Positions 58,766 to 64,000 of a stretch of DNA of 64,000 bases are shown in pieces. Within the stretch, counting starts at the first letter, position 1, and each line of letters begins with the position of its first letter. This DNA comes from Sabethes cyaneus (Eukaryota > Arthropoda > Insecta > Diptera > Culicidae). The position numbers were made by a program, and so were the translations under genes. The notes below the pieces were generated by a model. That model worked only from the letters and a program-made list of their open reading frames with translations, searched no databases and was not told the origin of the DNA. The stretch covers positions 241,173,183 through 241,237,182 of the forward strand of contig NC_071355.1 in assembly GCF_943734655.1 (NCBI RefSeq). Reading direction: 5' to 3'.

Positions 58766-61700
58766 CTACTTTCTTCTACTTCTTTGTACTCTGGTTGTTT
58801 TTCACTGCTTTTCGGAACCATTGCGATGGTTTGTGTTGACTTGATCCGCAGTAACTGACCGCTCTTGAAGTAGCCCTTGTTTTAGTTCAACACATTTCAG
58901 GTGCAATTTTAGTCCGTCCCATTTTTACAAGTTTTGCCATTTTATTGCTTACGTAGCCGAACTTTTTCATCGTTTCTTGCTCTGATGTACAATGAGAGGT
59001 AAGTTGGTAGACGGCATCAATTTAACTCGAGTGTCGAGTTTCCAGTAGGCCTTATTTAGCGTTTGATGCGAAAAGGGAAATTAATGCGAATACGTTAGTG
59101 TAGCTGTACTTGTACGGTTAGCATCCGTGATGGAGCAGGCGAAAAACGTCCATCAGTGAGACACTTTTTGACGTAGGACTACGTCTTTGTTTACTATACT
59201 GAGACTGGGTAGCACTTTGTGAAAACGAAAATGAAAGTGTAACGTTTGAATGAAAGATTTCAAATGGTAATAACTACTAAACTACTGCACGAAACTGAAC
59301 AATTTATATGTCGTTGGATAGATAAAATGACCAGCAATTTTATGGAGGGCGTAAGAGGGGGGCTCCTATACAAATGAAATATAAATTTTCTCAAAACGCT
59401 AGATCTAATCAAGCAAATGGACCCAAATTTGGCATGTGGGGGTTTTAGAAGGCAGGAATTCCAAAATTCCAAAATTTTAGTTGTCACCCGTTAGACTTTG
59501 ATCTAGAGAACTGATATAGTCCTACTTCACCCTTTCGTACAACCCTTAGGGGTGTATACCTTGTAGTTTTTTTTATTCAATCTAGCTTATTGATACGGCT
59601 TGTCTTCTACCTCGATCTTCCTATTCAAATAGAAAGGCACACATTAAGGTTGCTTGATTCGCGAAAACTATGTTCACGAAAGCTCAGTCTCCATCGCCAA
59701 GTATTTCAAAGTCAATTATTCTTTATTAGGTTAAGGCTATCAAAATTTGTCATAGGAGAGTTGAATTTAAATTCCTTAAATAAAGAATACATATTAGGCT
59801 TACTTAATCTTCGAAAATTAAGTTCATGTAAACTTCGCCAACGTTAGTAATTCAAGACTAATCAGCCCTTAAAAGTGCTGCTAAAATTTGTCATTGAAGA
59901 GTTAAATCGACAATTTCGAAACTATAAATTTTATACATTTTTGTTGCTAGTTTCTGGGCAATTGTAAAATAATAGGCATTGGTTAATCAAAATAGTCTCT
60001 TTGTTGCGTCGAACGCGCGGTGGTTTGTCTAACGTTAGCTACTGGCATTATCATTTGGCCACCTAAACTAACTAGTTCTACGCCAACTATGCGGTCGTGT
60101 CCTGTGACAACCCCACTGATTTTTTTTATTCACTGAAGAAAATACCAAAGCTCTACGCTTGCCACTCATATACCAAGCGCTCTCGAATAGAATGTATAAT
60201 TCTGCCAGTTTCGGTGCTCCCTGTGCTTCTCCGGTGTCCCCTCATATATTATAACGAGATGCCCACCGTTTTTGAGTTTTCCCCGTGCTATGCTGTGATG
60301 CTATGCTATGCTGGGGATCGGATCGGCAGGAGGCAAGTGGCACAAAGGGGGAGGATGGGGTGGCGCAGAGCATTGTGACATGCGCGCGCCCCATCGCTCT
60401 CTCACTCGCATCGCAGTTTTCCGCGCTCTCTCTTTCGCTCCCGCACACGCAGGCCAACATTGTCGTCCTGTCACTGTTTCCACGTTTCACTCCGATCGCA
60501 GTAAACTCAGCTTTTCGATCGATAAAATATACATGCCAACCGAAGGCGCGCGATTCAAAAGCGTCGCCTTGTGTACAATATTATACCTGGTTCTCTTTCC
60601 AACCACTGCCTGTGGAACGGTTAACTCCGTCGTTGCTCTCGCTCGTTCTAACCTCATCCGGCGGACAATACCCACCGTTCCCAGCGCACATTTGAATGTT
60701 AAAGCATAACAATAATAAAAAGGAATCATTGCCAGCGCTGATGGTGCGCTTGTGTTGGTTAGTGGCAGTCGAAACAGCACTTTATATATTTACCGCATTT
60801 GAATATAAAGAACCCTTTCCACTGTGCCGTGACATAGCGGGAACACCCTTGGCTGAACAGCGCGCTGTGTGTGCTATGCTGTGTTTGATTTGAATTTTCC
60901 ACCTTTCCCGAAACCCCTCGGTGTCGGGTTCGGGTGGCACCGCGCATCCTTCATTTTTCTTTTCCTTTTTTTAGAATTTAAATTAGAGCCCTTCCTATAG
61001 TGTCGGTAGCAGTGGCAGTGGCAGAGAGCGACCGAGCGCACCCAATCCAATCGCAGCAACCCGGCCACGGTACGAGTGAACGTCAAGGTGTTGGTGCCGA
61101 ACGAATCACGGAGCTTGCAGCTTGGCAGCAAGCGAAAAAAGGGGTTGCGAGGATACGTTTTTTATGTAAATCAACAACACAGCGCACCTACTGCTTTATG
61201 ATTTCGGTTGCCGAACACCATTTGGACACTTCGAAGGAAAGAGACGGAGAAAAAGTGTGTGCGTGTGTGTCTGAACGGAACGGCAAAACGTCGCGTTGCG
61301 TCGATTGGATTCGAAACGACGTTTCTGATTTCAACTTCTCTATTCAAATTTCGTGTCTTTTTTTTTCCTTGGGACACAAATAAAAAAAGAAGATGAAAGA
61401 AAACCCCCATTCGTTCGCTGTCTTCTGCATCCCGGAATCGAGTTTTTCGGTGACTGACTGAATAGAGGGATAGAGAACCGGAACCGGGTCCGGGAGGAAA
61501 ATTTCAGCCAATCAGAATGGGCTCCCCCGGTGAGCATCCTGGTGGAAGGCTGTGTTCCGAGCAAAACAGACAGAAAACGACAGGACAGAAAGCGGAAAAC
61601 GGTATATTTATGATAAAATATGAAATTTTATATTCTATGTTTACCTCACAGCCCAATCCGGCCCGGCCCGACCCGACCCGGTTCGCCTCGACGGGAAGGA

Positions 61701-62236
61701 CTTCCAAACTGTTCACATAGGAGTAGGTGGTTTCCTTTCTTTTTGTTATAAACGAAGGCAGGCAAGCACATAGAATCGTCGAGTTCGACTACGGCAGTGA
61801 TGTGCGCTCCTGTGTCGGTCGGTACTAACGAACACATGGCGGCTGCTGGTGGGGATAATGGTGGAAAATCGGGGGGGTCTTCAAGTTGGAAGAGAAGATT
61901 ATTTTTTATTATTATTTTATACATTATGTAGACCCGCATACATAAAAGAGTGGAAAATGGAAAATTTTCCCATTTTCTTTCCGGAGGGATCTTTTCAAAG
62001 TTTTCTACTTATTTCCAGCGCTTTACTTACTTCGGGCTTTGCTCGCATCGAAGTGCCAGTCGTTTCCTTAACGAGCTTTATTTGTGTTTTCCATTTTATT
62101 TTCAGGGAAGTCAGATCAGAACCCGGTGCTCGCTCTGTTCGAGTGGACTTTGTCGGGTAGAATGCAAGAATGCTGATGATGCGGGCAGGGCTAGCGCGTG
62201 GGGTGGAGGGAGGAAGGGTGGTTACGGAAAAGGTCA
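58766..62236. other. No recognised gene; tandem duplication at 59.6-59.9 kb; GC-richer 60-62.2 kb
   Basis: A degenerate direct duplication links 59637-59775 with 59785-59915. CGTAGGACTACG recurs at 59172-59183. The 60.0-62.2 kb part has CTCTCT and GAGAG words around 60390-60440 and many overlapping open frames without a domain; it may be promoter or 5' UTR sequence, but nothing decides this. Confidence 0.35.
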
Positions 62237-62586
62237 TCACATTTTCATCACTGTCGAATGAAACGCGAGTAACGTGGTGTAGCGACGGTGGCGGCCTACT
62301 GCGATTTGCTGGTGAAGATTTATTTGAAATCCTTCTGAAAGAAGTTGCAAAACTAGTTCTTGTGAACGATTCGTTCGATTGGTTGGCTCACTTGGCAAGG
62401 GTTGCTGAGAAGGAGGTGTAACTACAATTTTTGAGTTTCCAAGCTCAGGTATCGGATTCTCTAAGTTTACCCAATTTTGAATAAAATCAACATGAAATGG
62501 TCTTTCCAATAGTATGGTAATGTCGTCATCAGACAAATCATAATATTTTAATATCAAGTTTTAACGACAAGGTCATCAGAGTCCAT
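62237..62586 (-). CDS. Unrecognised coding-like frame, possibly frameshifted
   Basis: On the minus strand an ATG at 62584-62586 opens MDSDDLVVKT and stops. One frame over, the sequence continues as ILKYYDLSDDDITILLERPF and HVDFIQNWVNLENPIPELGN, then a Pro/Ser/Gln stretch and RSQELVLQLLSEGFQINLHQ. The acidic start and the evenly mixed composition look more protein-like than neighbouring frames. I recognise no family. It could be a small gene with a frameshift, an exon, or a decayed transposon ORF. Confidence 0.3.
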
Positions 62587-62599
62587 TTCTGGCAATCAG

Positions 62600-64000
62600 T
62601 ATGGCACCGAATATCACCCTTCCCTTCCCTCTTCATTGTACCAACATGCTCCCTTAGACTCGGGAAACCATCACAAAAAAAAATAAAATTAGTTCAACTA
62701 ACCTGCTAGCCGTAATAAGATCTTGCAACTCAAAACACTAAACATTGTATTCTATAGGTTATATTACTGTTTGGGGCATAAATTACACTAAATATTGAGA
62801 TTTTTGCCAAAATAAAATTCATCACTATATTTTCACTTTTTCGCCGACGATTTTTCATTAATTTTTTTCGGCCATTCCATTCGTCACACCACTCGCGAAA
62901 CTTAACTTGAGACACAAAAAACTCGAATTTACCACTCAAACAGTTATTTAGAGAGATATTATAATTATTTGCCCAAATTGTTCACTTGAATTGATAGGAA
63001 AAACTTCACTTCGTTTCGATTGCAATTCCGAATCCACGACCGTCGTTGTTGTACGTTGCCAAGGAAACGGATGTGTATATGGAGTGATGCCAACGTAAAC
63101 ATTTGGGCATGAAATTGATCAATTATTTTCGCTATTAAATTAAAAGTCGTAGTGCGTCGATGATATACTTATAAAATTCGCTGATAATAAACCGTAAACA
63201 ACATTTTATGTGATAGAATTACTGTCGGATCTAGTTCAACAGCAAAAATAGATACGCGATTGTTCGTTTCATAATTGTTCATAACAGTTTATTACCAACT
63301 ACTAGCAACTCAGCATAAATTTAGCATAAACAAAACGATCGTGGCAACAAGTACTGAAATCAGTTAAAAAGCAGCTGGACTCTGACGACCTTCACCTTAA
63401 GAGGCAAACAAACAATACTCACATCCAATATGATGGTAACCGATTCTAAGACGGTAAATAGACTAAGACGACCAAAGACTCTTTATTGGATATTTGACGG
63501 TACTATAAAATCCGATAGGTATAATGATTTCAACACTTTATTGAACCGATCGAAAAAATAACCGCGTGACAACACAGTTTTATGGTGTTAAAATTCTCTA
63601 AAAATAGTTTTCGTTAATAGATTTCCTGTTCAAATTAACGATGTTTTTGTAAGCCGTAATTAATTAATAATCGTATTTGTACAATATAAAAAGAAGAGGT
63701 CTCAAGCGAGAGCTTTGAGGCTTACCAGAAGTGACTTACATTAGGTGCTTTGCGAGTGCATTCCATTGAATTCACATATTGGCGATTATTAAAGTATAAT
63801 TCAAGCCATAATTCAAAAACCCTGACTTGTCATCAGCATAGAGCCCGGCTTGCCGTGCTGTTTCAACCATTTGTCTCTATTCAACTCGAGGCCTCTCGTC
63901 GCAAATTTCCTAAGCATCGCTTTCCTAGGTCTATCGATTCTTGTTAGTTTTTCCTAGCCCCGCAACGATCCACCGGTACTGGTACCGAATGACCGAATAA
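62600..64000. other. AT-rich DNA without a recognised gene
   Basis: Short open frames only, with no RNA gene or clear inverted repeat. Confidence 0.4.

Overview
The window looks like insect nuclear DNA, most likely from a mosquito or another nematoceran fly. This is an inference. It rests on a spliced, low-complexity exon of metazoan transcription-factor style, several RTE, Jockey/CR1-type and LOA/R1-type LINE relics, mariner relics with sequence features I associate with mosquito mariners, a tRNA-headed SINE, many short inverted-repeat elements, and histone fragments with the metazoan histone 3' stem-loop. There is no bacterial-style gene organisation. Most long open frames are by-products of biased sequence.

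The only host coding sequence I support with confidence is one internal exon on the minus strand (41067-42512). It has a clean splice acceptor and donor, equal phase at both ends, poly-His, poly-Gln, poly-Ala and acidic tracts, and two SUMO-type lysine motifs. Its partner exons were not found, so much of the GC-richer non-repetitive sequence (about 2.3-5.9, 15.5-18, 26.3-29.4, 39.1-43.3, 52.2-54.3 and 60-62.3 kb) may be introns, untranslated exons or regulatory DNA of that gene.

Layout: 1-2.2 kb, a LINE 3' half. 6-8.3 kb, degenerate tandem repeats around a broken syntaxin-7-like retrocopy. 9.4-14.5 kb, a homopurine repeat family, an inverted-repeat element and a dead Ty1/copia fragment. 14.6-15.4 kb and 33.3-34.35 kb, two inverted copies of a segment carrying fused histone H2A/H2B remnants. 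18.6-25.6 kb, a transposon nest: a LOA/R1-like LINE cut by a short inverted-repeat element and by a foldback element, which is itself cut by a SINE; then an RTE cut by a piggyBac-type MITE and a CR1/Jockey-like LINE. 29.4-33 kb, 7-bp satellite arrays and hairpins. 34.6-39 kb, two RTE fragments. 44.5-51.6 kb, two mariner relics, a TTAA-flanked element, RTE pieces, a second SINE, two LINE pieces and a TA-flanked MITE. 54.9-58.8 kb, the best-preserved RTE, a MITE, a foldback relic and another RTE piece.

I see no operon-like or defence-like system. The most informative structures are the dated insertion nest at 18.8-22.4 kb, the duplicated histone chimera, the syntaxin retrocopy, the homopurine repeat family and the unrecognised symmetric-phase exon.
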